A stretch of DNA of 64,000 nucleotides, from the NCBI RefSeq assembly GCF_027532185.1, contig NZ_JAPZSV010000003.1, positions 62,001 through 126,000 on the forward strand, given 5' to 3'. The stretch is from Hylemonella sp. Its GTDB lineage: Bacteria; Pseudomonadota; Gammaproteobacteria; Burkholderiales; Burkholderiaceae_C. A model generated the notes under the pieces. It did no database searches. It saw only the letters and a program-made list of their open reading frames with translations, and had not been told where the DNA came from. Position numbers and translations under genes: made by a program. Below are positions 8,601 to 15,469 of the stretch, piece after piece (within the stretch, counting starts at the first letter, position 1; the number at the start of each line of letters is the position of its first letter).

Positions 8601-10534
8601 CCCTTGGGCAGGTCCTGGCTGGCTGGCATCAAGCTGGCCAGCACGGGCGGCGGCGGCGTGATGGTGACCGGCACCGTCTTGCTCGCACCGTTGAGGGTGA
8701 CCGTGAGTTGCGTGCTGCCACTGGCCAGCGCCTGGACGCTGACCTCTTCTTCAATCTGTCCGGCAGGAATAAGCAGGGTGTCGGGCACCTGCAGCAGGGC
8801 CGGCTGGGCAGACACCAGTTCCACCGTGACGTCTTCGGTCTGCACGGCATTGAGGCGCACCGTCACCTGGCCGCTGGCGCCTTGCTGCAGCGCCAGAAGA
8901 TCAGGCAGCACGGAAGCCAGGGCCGCGGGTTGCGGCGTGACGACCACCGTGGCGCTCTGGCTTGTGCCGTTGAGGCTAGCCATGACCTGCGCCTGCCCCA
9001 CGGCCAGGGCGCTGACCGGGAACGTAGCCTGGCTCTGACCAGCCGGGACCAGCACCGTGGACGGCACCTGCACCGTGCCCGCGGGCTGCGCGCTGAGCGC
9101 CACCGTGGTCACGCTGCTCTGCGCGCTGTTGAGCTGGACCGTCAGATTGCCGCTGGCGCCGACGATGAGGGAGCTGCTGGCGGGCGTGAGCGCCGCGACG
9201 GCTGCAGGCACGGGCGTGACCTGCACGGCCGCCTCCACGGTGCTGCCGTTGAGGGTTGCCGCGATCAATGTATTACCGACTTCCAACGCATTGACGTTGA
9301 AGCTGGCCTGCATGGCGCCTGCCGGCACCGTGACGCTGGCAGGAATGCTCACAACCCCACCCGTACGCGCCTGCAGGGCGATCACGGTATTCGAGCTTTG
9401 TGCGGCGGACAGTTGCACCGTGAGTTGAGCGTTGCTGCCCTTGGTCAGCACACTGGTCGCGGGCTGCAGTGCGGTAACCGACACCGTGGCGGGCACGATG
9501 CGCACGATGGCCGAGGCACGCGAGGGGCGGTGTGCGCCCGGCAAGGTGGCGGTGACGTAGGCCAAGCCGGTGGACAGGCCTTGCACGGCAAAGTCGGCAG
9601 TGCCCTGCCCTGCGGGCACGAGGACCTGAGCCGGCACACCGAGCTTGGCGGCGTCCGAGCTGCTCAGGGTAACGCTGGTGTCCTGTTGCTGGATGGGCGC
9701 GATGCGCAGCTGCAACTGCCCGCTGGCACCCTGCTGCACGGCGCTGTAGATGGGACGCAGCGACACCACGCGCGGCGGAACCGGAGAGACGTTGACAGCG
9801 ACGCTGCGCGTGCTGCCGTTGAGGCTGGCCGTCACGGAGGTCTGGCCGACCCCTTTGCTCTGCACGGGGATGGCGACCTGGGACTGACCCGGGCCATAAG
9901 TGACGCTGCCGGCGACGGCAGCAATGTTGGGACTGGCGCTGCTCAAGGTGATGGCGCCGGCGACAGAGGGTGTGGGGCTGAGCGTGGCGGTCAACGCCCC
10001 GCTCTTGCCATTGGTCAAGGCCAGTGGGTTCGGCGCCAGCCCACTGAGCGTAGGGGGGACCACAGGAAGCTGGCCCGCCTGGATCTGGTAGTTGATGCGG
10101 ACCGGTGCGGTGCCGTTGACTTTGACCAGGATGAGGTTGGGTGCACCGCTGCGCAGGCGCACGCTTTTCTGGAAACTGGGGATGACCTGACCTTGCGTGG
10201 TGAAGACGTCACCCGTGTGGACGACCTTCTCAAGGTTGACCCAGATCTCGACGGAGGCGTTCTTGCCGCTGGGCCATGCAGATGAGTTGTTGTTGACGGA
10301 GATATAGAAGGGGCCGTTGGCTTGGCGGCTGACCATGAAGCCGTCAATGTCAGCATAAGACGCGGCGCCGCGCCCCGTCGGGGTGATGGAGGCACTCTGG
10401 GGGCCGTAGATCGTGGAGGTCTGCGCCGCAGCCTGGGCGGCACCCAGCAGGAGCAGCACCGCCCCCCAGCCCGTGAGCCAGCACTGCAGCCGACGCCACA
10501 GCGCCCGCACATTCCTGCTTGTGATCCACGACAT
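2678..10534 (-). CDS. Giant exported RHS/YD-repeat protein with an N-terminal Ig-like domain array
   Basis: The protein has 2618 residues. A signal peptide covers about 1-38 and ends GAAQAAAQ. Six related beta-sandwich repeats of about 90 residues follow (roughly 155-720), each ending in a version of VTASLNGST. Next come a BIG_2-like domain (about 721-812), another Ig-like repeat, an IPT/TIG-like domain (about 921-1002) and a carboxypeptidase-regulatory-like fold (about 1112-1165). A Cys/Pro-rich linker lies near 1335-1365. A DUF6531-type start (NPVDLFTGQEMA, about 1374) leads into the YD-repeat shell (about 1500-2450) and the RHS core end (DPIGLAGGINTYSYVEGNP near 2460). The last ~130 residues form a variable tip with Gly-rich hydrophobic stretches. 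RHS shells enclose a C-terminal cargo that is often toxic. No PAAR or VgrG-like part is present, so a signal-peptide route, possibly the adjacent T2SS, fits better than T6SS. Confidence 0.92.
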   Translation of the reverse strand: MSWITSRNVRALWRRLQCWLTGWGAVLLLLGAAQAAAQTSTIYGPQSASITPTGRGAASYADIDGFMVSRQANGPFYISVNNNSSAWPSGKNASVEIWVNLEKVVHTGDVFTTQGQVIPSFQKSVRLRSGAPNLILVKVNGTAPVRINYQIQAGQLPVVPPTLSGLAPNPLALTNGKSGALTATLSPTPSVAGAITLSSASPNIAAVAGSVTYGPGQSQVAIPVQSKGVGQTSVTASLNGSTRSVAVNVSPVPPRVVSLRPIYSAVQQGASGQLQLRIAPIQQQDTSVTLSSSDAAKLGVPAQVLVPAGQGTADFAVQGLSTGLAYVTATLPGAHRPSRASAIVRIVPATVSVTALQPATSVLTKGSNAQLTVQLSAAQSSNTVIALQARTGGVVSIPASVTVPAGAMQASFNVNALEVGNTLIAATLNGSTVEAAVQVTPVPAAVAALTPASSSLIVGASGNLTVQLNSAQSSVTTVALSAQPAGTVQVPSTVLVPAGQSQATFPVSALAVGQAQVMASLNGTSQSATVVVTPQPAALASVLPDLLALQQGASGQVTVRLNAVQTEDVTVELVSAQPALLQVPDTLLIPAGQIEEEVSVQALASGSTQLTVTLNGASKTVPVTITPPPPVLASLMPASQDLPKGKLGQLRLTLDRAAQEPALVALSNSNNTALGLPAQVTVPAGVLAIDVPMTALTLGQSTVVASLNGSTAQVVVNVVAPEITGITLTPSSVTLTPGQSAEVQALGTYSDGSTRDIGTDLNTSWSVTDTGLASVSAQGRVTALAQGETTVRASQTVAPTYGNPTPSAVVGQASVTIGSPAPLAMSAAKTSLVVGETVAVSITAPYAAGATPYTVNLSSSGTAALQHPSSVTINPGLTSVTFNVQATSAGTVVLSASAVPFAPGQLSFTATPPIPTAIVISGLAPTSGSVGSVVTLSGEGFASPASANTVAFAGNVPAIVQSGTATELKVLVPDAAQSGPITVSNSLGSAQSPVFTVIREQDFSFQLSPSMVDVIQGSSASLVLNMTNTGTSAYQGLARLSASGLPVGVTAQFDPPALSAYQTGKLTLLADSAAALGQASVTVRAEATLNGLPWVRESQVAVRVVTKDNVTGVKGRFVTPTGAGIAGIIVRQDTSTNQVVTDAGGNFTLTGLPSGVTTLRFDATPANSLYPIWPYNITLAANELLTMADWILQPPPADALFKQIDNATQDQQITDERFPGFAITLPAGATITGWDGVKKTRIAVQKIDPDKLPVGAPPFPMKEAYQLYFGTPMGGIPSTPIPVTLPNVADKDPGEKVEIWWFDGSPMGGTGDWKMAGLGTVSADGKTVTSDPGVGIPRFCGVCGLFSLSCPPVPKPPQPCPTCDGQAQAAGTAGNPVDLFTGQEMARNNSGLSIGGVTPIDMGLRYNPMDAFDNKAGTITSFGYGWTSSYDISFWPMEGVQKRLVMPGGIYVNLVDDGTGKYRPVDDTRYSGGYARAASGGHWEFVLKDGTRWYFEPFAGIPGVIRGGPPQFLTKVIDTSGNTTLINRQSNGRILSVSGLANRGLSMSYGSNGFVSRITDHTGRRVDFEYTSEGRVSKVTDAANRVTQYTYQSVPLYINTDSGSAQIACSADLVPPSMRLLSSILYPDSDTPTVNTYGTDRVVKQVTSRGETWKFAYRRTGACVVKVLGGEGGLEPVGGGSGRVWDYTCRAGQSLSTRTLAPSGGNTIAIPLAGTCPDVESEETRAAGWRFFGGTVQEVIVTQPDGHVRRAKFNARGLATEAIDPLGQRTQFVYDAKQQKTKSIDPLGRETKYEYDTVGNLTAVVDALGQRIEAMYDPTFNKPVQVTRFLLGVPSTQGGVNLSYTPVFTSGAYDNAGRLTNVTNPVGLQGSLSYNAQGLVSQAVAPAQVNTSSIPTISNGVASSIAPSQRKISLGYNLAGDLAQITDAQGNETRMGTDTLGRMTGSTDALGYSSSLQYNTLDQTTQATDPLQQNTRLSYDSAGRVTAVTNAAGVQIERYGYDAKGRLASKTDALNQSETYEYDAAGRLSKVTNRKSQLSTLRYNERGQLSSLELPDRTVSYQYDATGRLSEVRDASSVNSYIYDAIDRIVQTTSTTAAGSHTLAYQYDSLGRMTRRTLIGTGIAAPEVTTYRWDNADRLSGHTTNVGGQDHSTNYSYDAAGRLSARKVQAGNTPDLITQAYGYDSLDRLSQIKYLKAAGTASEQLIEQIDYEYDANGRRTARTTLNANGTGQGETPMAAVFDAANRMTAITLNLVGASRTYNLTYDANGNLVQKQNAADTSEQTLYVWDASNRLTRIEQSGAGGNNVLTASYGYDAFGRRIQKTLSQGGQISAVQYLYEGQQALGEIRDGRLSHRLLTGLSLDETIARVAVSTSGQKDAALSRIYITDTLNSVLAQLADDGSANLQNSYAYSPYGESSTVGPDVTGNLSQYTSRENDEPTRLYFYRARYYDPVLKRFISSDPIGLAGGINTYSYVEGNPVSYNDPTGEFANIAVGVGIGIMTELITQGLQNYVNGCDVLDLDNYDWWDVAVSGAIGAVGLPGAIDGAKTLVKSQMKAGLRNHTTRERARSEAAKQYNKNVANSKKDMAAGLWATIIVDQTIGAGLKDANGDLRQCKCR

Positions 10535-10604
10535 ATCTCGCCTATCCCTGAGTATGTAGATTCATGCTCGGCGCCCCCGCTGCGGTTCTTCTTGTCAGCA
10601 CAAC

Positions 10605-10631
10605 GCGAGGCAGGCTTGCAGCCTGCCTCGC
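10605..10631. repeat. Perfect 11-bp hairpin between the RHS gene and its upstream neighbour
   Basis: The arms GCGAGGCAGGC (10605-10615) and GCCTGCCTCGC (10621-10631) are perfectly complementary around a five-base loop. The hairpin sits in the 168-base gap before the RHS start. No T-run follows on the minus strand, so it looks more like an RNA-stability or partial-termination element within an operon than a full terminator. Confidence 0.5.
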
Positions 10632-10702
10632 CGGGCGTCAGTCCATCTTCGGTTTCTTGTCAGCCCTCGATGCGTTCCTGCGTCATCACAGGAATCCGCC
10701 GC

Positions 10703-12253
10703 TCAACCGGCAAAGCCCACCTGCTGCAGCACGGACATGGGCACCATGAACTCTTTGCCACTGACCGTGATGAGCTTGGCCTGGCCGGGACCACCCAGCG
10801 TGGCGATGAGCTGCACCTTCTCGACCCGCTCGTTCTGCGCAAAGACGGACAACGCCTCACCCATGGCGACGACCACGGTGTAGGTGGTGGTGGCTTGCAG
10901 GGTGCTGGGGCCCTGGGGCAGGTTCACGCTGATGCTGGCTGTACCGGCGGCCGTGGTGCCGGCAATGGCCGCGCTCAGCACTTCAGTCGGCGTGCCGTAA
11001 GCCGGAATCAGCTTGAAGAGGATGGTGTTGCCCGTCGGCACATTGACGGTTTCAAACGTCACGGTGACCGGGTTGACCACATCGGCCGGCAGCGTCACGT
11101 CGGCATTGCCCGTGGGGCTGGCCGGCACGGCCACACCCGCCACTGTGGCGATGCGCAGCGACGGCATGCTGGCGAGGAAGACGGGGCCGGGGACGTCGGT
11201 GGTGTAGGCCGGGGTTGTCGTGCCACTGTAGGTCAGAGTCTCTGCTTCGATACGGATACGGCCTTGCGAACTGCGGAAGTAGTTGCAGTTCATGTTTGTA
11301 TTGATCGAGCCAGTAACTCCTTGTGGACATGCATACTGGGCTGTAATCGCTCCATTCCCTGTCACAGCCGTGGCAACGATACGAACCGCACCACCGGAGC
11401 CACCACCACCCGAACCACCTGAGTTAGTACCAGCCACGGCCCCACCATAGCCACCTGATGCAGCAATACCGCCAGTCAGCGTGACAGTGCCCGAACTGGC
11501 AATGAGCAAAGCACCACCACCACCACCACCGCCAGAGCCGGGGAAATTAGCACCACCACGGCCACCGCCCCCCCCCGAACCTCCGATCAACGGTTGCAGA
11601 ATCACCGAGCCATAGGTTCGCCCAAGGACCGAACTGACGCCACACCATACTTGAACTCCGTTCGTCTGTGTACCTTCAGCGGAATTGGTCGCGTATCCAG
11701 CAGAAATCCCGATATATCGATACTGCCGGTTATCACTACCGCAGCCATCCCCCCCTTCTACACCGCCGAGGCCACCACCTGGTCCTAACCCCGCTCCGCC
11801 ACGAATCACAGCAGGTGTGAGCGCCAGATCATCCCGACCTCCACGACCACCGTCATAACCCCCAGGGCCACCCTCACCTGGCACCCCATCATCTGCGACC
11901 ACACCATCCCCAGCCGTCCCTGTTGCAGCCGCAGTCTTGCCATTGATATCGATCGTGCCAGCAATCGTCACATTGCCACTGGCCAGCAGATACACGGGGG
12001 TGTTCATCGCATTGCGCTTGAACCTGACCGTGACCCCCGCAGGAATATTGATCGTGGTGTAGTTCAGCACGCCGGAGGGCGGGAGTTGAATCTCGGTGTT
12101 GACGGTCGGGTTGAGGGCGCCGTCCGCCCCGGTGCTGCCGCTGTTGAAAGCGTACGCGCTGGTCGCAGCGAACGCGAGGGCCAGCGCCGCCATGAAAGCC
12201 TGAGGGCGCAAACCGGCCCCGATACGGGAACGGATGGAAGTGGACTTGAACAT
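10703..12253 (-). CDS. Exported glycine-rich protein of the RHS gene set, function unknown
   Basis: A 516-residue protein. The start MFKSTSIRS at 12253 is chosen because AGGAGG lies six bases upstream; the frame is open to 12358 without a comparable site. A signal peptide ends at TSAYA before FNSGSTGADG. The first third contains a beta-strand-rich motif (VTIAGTIDINGK) of the kind seen in large surface proteins. The middle contains very Gly-rich runs flanking short hydrophobic strands (GALLIASSGTVTLTGG, GGAVRIVAT), suggesting a beta-helix or shell-like fold. The C-terminal ~150 residues are less biased. No catalytic motif is recognisable. It lies between the Ig/IPT-YD gene and the RHS gene on the same strand, all three with export signals, so a joint surface or secreted role is likely but inferred. 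Confidence 0.7.
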   Translation of the reverse strand: MFKSTSIRSRIGAGLRPQAFMAALALAFAATSAYAFNSGSTGADGALNPTVNTEIQLPPSGVLNYTTINIPAGVTVRFKRNAMNTPVYLLASGNVTIAGTIDINGKTAAATGTAGDGVVADDGVPGEGGPGGYDGGRGGRDDLALTPAVIRGGAGLGPGGGLGGVEGGDGCGSDNRQYRYIGISAGYATNSAEGTQTNGVQVWCGVSSVLGRTYGSVILQPLIGGSGGGGGRGGANFPGSGGGGGGGALLIASSGTVTLTGGIAASGGYGGAVAGTNSGGSGGGGSGGAVRIVATAVTGNGAITAQYACPQGVTGSINTNMNCNYFRSSQGRIRIEAETLTYSGTTTPAYTTDVPGPVFLASMPSLRIATVAGVAVPASPTGNADVTLPADVVNPVTVTFETVNVPTGNTILFKLIPAYGTPTEVLSAAIAGTTAAGTASISVNLPQGPSTLQATTTYTVVVAMGEALSVFAQNERVEKVQLIATLGGPGQAKLITVSGKEFMVPMSVLQQVGFAG

Positions 12254-12371
12254 GGCGATCCTCCTGAGCGAAATGGAAATAGCAAGAGATGAAACAGGGA
12301 TGGGCGCAGCGCCGGTTGCCAGAGGCACATGCGTGGCGTTGGAAATAGATGTCTTCATGGTGTTGCCCTTG

Positions 12372-15365
12372 TCATTGCGGCGAAACGATGGTGATGGTGT
12401 TGGCTGGCACGGCCTCTGGGCTGGTTAGGCCACCGGGCACGCGCAGGCGCACCACGCGGCTGCCGATGGCCGCGGTCGCATCGACGCGCACGCTGACCGT
12501 CAGCAATTCGCCGAGTGCATCCGTGGCCCACTGAACGGAACCGAACTGCAAGCCGGCACCGGGCTCCGTGAACAGCTCGTAGACATCCTTGAGGCCGTCG
12601 CCGCGGACGGCAAAGGTGTAGCTCTTGCCCTGCTCCAGCACGATGGGTGAAACCGATTCCAGCAAGGTTGGCAAGGCGCCTACATTGAATTGCAGGGGCG
12701 CCGCAGGAACGGTGACGAACCGGCTCGTGACGCCACTGACGGTCTGGCTCAAAGCCACGCCATAGCGACCGGCCGGCACATTCGCGGCCACCGTGACCGG
12801 CACCGTCAACAGGGTCCCCTGCGAGTTGACCGTCCAGCTACCGAAGGTGATGCCGGCATGGCCCAGCGACGTGATGGCACTGGTCTTATCAAGACCCACG
12901 CCTTGAACCGCAAGTGTCGAGGTACCGCCAATAAGGAAGCCGTCGGGCGTGGCCGGAGCAATGCCCGTCACGAAACCACCCACAGCCAATCCCACATGGG
13001 CCCCAGCGACGATGCGGCTATCGGTCACAGGGACAACAGGTGTTTCGACGATCACACCAACCAGCGGGGCCGCCAGGAGCAAGGCGCTGGCCGCGGGTTC
13101 TGTCGTGACCGATCCCACCTGCAGGCCCACCGCGGGCGCACTGACGTCGGCATAGGTGGGGCCCACCTGCTGAGCCACCTGCACAGTATTGGCTGCAAGG
13201 GCCGCATTGCTAGACTCGCCGCCGGCGGCCACCACGATGACGGTGCGCGGACCTGTCGTGGCATTGGCTGCCGCCGTGACCGGTACGGTCAGCAGGGTAC
13301 CGTCGGTGCTGGCGGTGATGACGCCATTGCCCGTCACCGCCAGGCCTTCGGCTGGCTCGAAGCGCACGCCGAGCACGTCACGGAAGTTGCGGCCGCGCAG
13401 CGTCAGCGTGGTATTCGTCCCGGCCCTGATGACCTGCGGGGCCGTAGCGATGATTTCGGGTGCCGGCGCCGCGACCAGGAAACTGCTCTCTGCATCGCGC
13501 ACGAAAGGCAGACGCCCTGATGCGGTCCGCAACACGATCTTGCGCGCCACCTTGGCTGCCAACGCATCAACGGTAATCGGCAAGGTCAGCACGGTCCCTT
13601 CCGGATTCACGCTGAATGCGGAGGCAGTGATACCGTCCGGCGTCAGCAAGCTGACCGACTGCACTGCTTGCAGACCAATGCCAGTGACCGTGAGGTTCAG
13701 CGAGGTACCGACCACCGCCACCTTGGGCGTGACGCTGTAGGCTGCGGCGCCCACCACGACCCCCAGGGAGGGGGTTGTAACGGGACCGATGGACTGACTG
13801 GGTGTAGCAGTCGACCCGTCGCCCACCATGATGCCGACGACTGGCGCGAAAACGGGACCGACCGTGCCGTTGATCTGGCTCACGATGTTGAACTGGTTGG
13901 CCGCGTTGAACTCCGCACTGCTTTGACCAGACGGCGTCGTGATCTGGACCACACGCGGGCCCAGGGCAGCCAGCGGATAAATCTGGAAAGTCGCTGTGAG
14001 TTCGGTGCCTGCGCTATTGATGACGGGCTGCGGATCAACCGCGATATCCGTCCCTGGCAGAAGTGCCAACCGGCCGTTCTGCAGATGGCGACCGCGGACC
14101 TTGAGTTGCATCAAGGTGCCGGCTTTGGCGTACATGGGCTCGATGGAATGAATCTCAGGCTGGCCAGAGGTCAGCAAGAGTTGCGACGCTGCGGCCGGCA
14201 CGAAGGGCAGCACCCTGCCACTTGCATCCTTGACCACCACACCGCGTCCACCTGGTGCTGCGGTGGCTGCGACATCCAGCGTCGCCGAGATCTGCGAACC
14301 ATCCGGTGCAATGACCGGTGCGCCCAAAGCCAGTCCCGTGGGCGGCAGTACCGACAGCATCGCGCCAGCAGGTATGCCACGGCCACGCACCACCAGGTTC
14401 TGTACTTGCCCCACGGGCATGCCTGTCGGATTGATGCCGGTGAGCACCGGACCGACCGTGAGCCCCACCAAGGGGGCAGCGAACAAGGCAGATGCAGTGT
14501 TGGACGGCGGCTGCGTGGACGAGCCCACGACGAGGCCGACGGGCATGGCTTGACTCGTGTTCACGCCACGGAAATCCGCCGTGATGAACACCGGCACCGT
14601 GGTCGACACCAGTGTGGAGGACGTGAGCTGCAGCGACGTGAAGCCCGCCACCTTGGGGGTGACACTGACCTGTATGGACGACTGGCCTGGAACGATCGTG
14701 ACCGAGGCCGGGGAGATGGTCGCCTTGCTTGTATCGCTCATGGCGAGATTGATGATGTGGGACACCACATCGGAGCTCGACAAGCGCAAGGTGATGTTGC
14801 GCGTCGTGTTGTCCGGCGGCAACGCTAAAGGGGAAGGCTCGACAGAGAGCACAGGCAGCACGGGCGCCACCGTGATGGCGATGGATGCACTGCCCTGCGC
14901 ATTGCTGAAGCTAAGACTTTGCGCACCAATAGGCACCGCTTGATCCGCGATGAGATCGGCCTGGATCTGCGCCGCGGCCTGCCGGACATTGAGCAGATCC
15001 AAGCCTGGATCCGACGAGCGCAGACTACCGACTTGCAGACGCTGCCCCGTGATGAGCAGACTCTTGGTCTCACCACGCCGGATGAAACTAGGCGTCACCG
15101 TGCTCAATACCGGAACCAGCCCCGAGGCAGCACCAGCACCCGTCACAGCGATGAGGTTGCCTGCCGCATCGTAGGTGTACTCGGTGACTTGCCCGGCACT
15201 GTCAACGTACTGAACGAGGCGGCCGAGCGGATCGTAGCTATAACGCTCGACAACCGCATACGAGGGAGGCGAATAGACACCGGCAGCAACGCAGACGAGA
15301 AGAGCTAGAAAACCCGATACGCTGAACCGCAACAGCGTTTGCAATCTGGCAATGAGCCGCAGCAA
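12372..15365 (-). CDS. Exported Ig/IPT-like repeat protein with one N-terminal YD repeat
   Basis: About 997 residues. I choose TTG 15365 because GGGAGGA lies just upstream and the resulting N-terminus is a normal signal peptide ending PPSYA. A longer GTG start at 15452 has no clear ribosome site. Directly after the signal is a single RHS-type YD unit (YSYDPLGRLVQYVD, EYTYDAAGNLIAV). Many IPT/TIG-like beta domains follow, recognisable by phrases such as LRGRNFRDV and VRGRGIPAG. The linkers carry a recurrent short motif of the form VGLxVG, seen seven times (for example MPVGLVVG, APLVGLTVG, APAVGLQVG). It is the first gene of the apparent operon leading to the RHS gene. No enzyme motif is seen; an adhesive or scaffold role is inferred. 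Confidence 0.8.
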   Translation of the reverse strand: MLRLIARLQTLLRFSVSGFLALLVCVAAGVYSPPSYAVVERYSYDPLGRLVQYVDSAGQVTEYTYDAAGNLIAVTGAGAASGLVPVLSTVTPSFIRRGETKSLLITGQRLQVGSLRSSDPGLDLLNVRQAAAQIQADLIADQAVPIGAQSLSFSNAQGSASIAITVAPVLPVLSVEPSPLALPPDNTTRNITLRLSSSDVVSHIINLAMSDTSKATISPASVTIVPGQSSIQVSVTPKVAGFTSLQLTSSTLVSTTVPVFITADFRGVNTSQAMPVGLVVGSSTQPPSNTASALFAAPLVGLTVGPVLTGINPTGMPVGQVQNLVVRGRGIPAGAMLSVLPPTGLALGAPVIAPDGSQISATLDVAATAAPGGRGVVVKDASGRVLPFVPAAASQLLLTSGQPEIHSIEPMYAKAGTLMQLKVRGRHLQNGRLALLPGTDIAVDPQPVINSAGTELTATFQIYPLAALGPRVVQITTPSGQSSAEFNAANQFNIVSQINGTVGPVFAPVVGIMVGDGSTATPSQSIGPVTTPSLGVVVGAAAYSVTPKVAVVGTSLNLTVTGIGLQAVQSVSLLTPDGITASAFSVNPEGTVLTLPITVDALAAKVARKIVLRTASGRLPFVRDAESSFLVAAPAPEIIATAPQVIRAGTNTTLTLRGRNFRDVLGVRFEPAEGLAVTGNGVITASTDGTLLTVPVTAAANATTGPRTVIVVAAGGESSNAALAANTVQVAQQVGPTYADVSAPAVGLQVGSVTTEPAASALLLAAPLVGVIVETPVVPVTDSRIVAGAHVGLAVGGFVTGIAPATPDGFLIGGTSTLAVQGVGLDKTSAITSLGHAGITFGSWTVNSQGTLLTVPVTVAANVPAGRYGVALSQTVSGVTSRFVTVPAAPLQFNVGALPTLLESVSPIVLEQGKSYTFAVRGDGLKDVYELFTEPGAGLQFGSVQWATDALGELLTVSVRVDATAAIGSRVVRLRVPGGLTSPEAVPANTITIVSPQ

Positions 15366-15469
15366 AATGCATCCTCCCGTTTGAACGCTCTGTAATTTTT
15401 TTTGAGCGCTTTTGATTGGCCGAGTTTTTAACACACATTTTTCAGCTGTCACGCTTGAATTTGATAAAG
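15366..15469. promoter_or_regulatory. Divergent intergenic region between the RHS operon and the haloperoxidase gene
   Basis: This AT-richer spacer must hold the promoters of both divergent transcripts. It contains an A/T tract (TAATTTTTTTTGAGC) but no convincing -35/-10 pair that I would place on either strand. The RHS-operon ribosome site GGGAGGA lies at its left end. Confidence 0.35.

Noticed and set aside
6926-10285. Long plus-strand frames opposite the RHS gene
   Set aside because: They are composition shadows of the Ig-repeat array, full of His, Gly and Arg, with no signal or motif.
2678-10534. RHS protein as a T6SS effector
   Set aside because: It has a signal peptide and a long Ig-like array but no PAAR domain. 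No VgrG, Hcp or chaperone gene is nearby.
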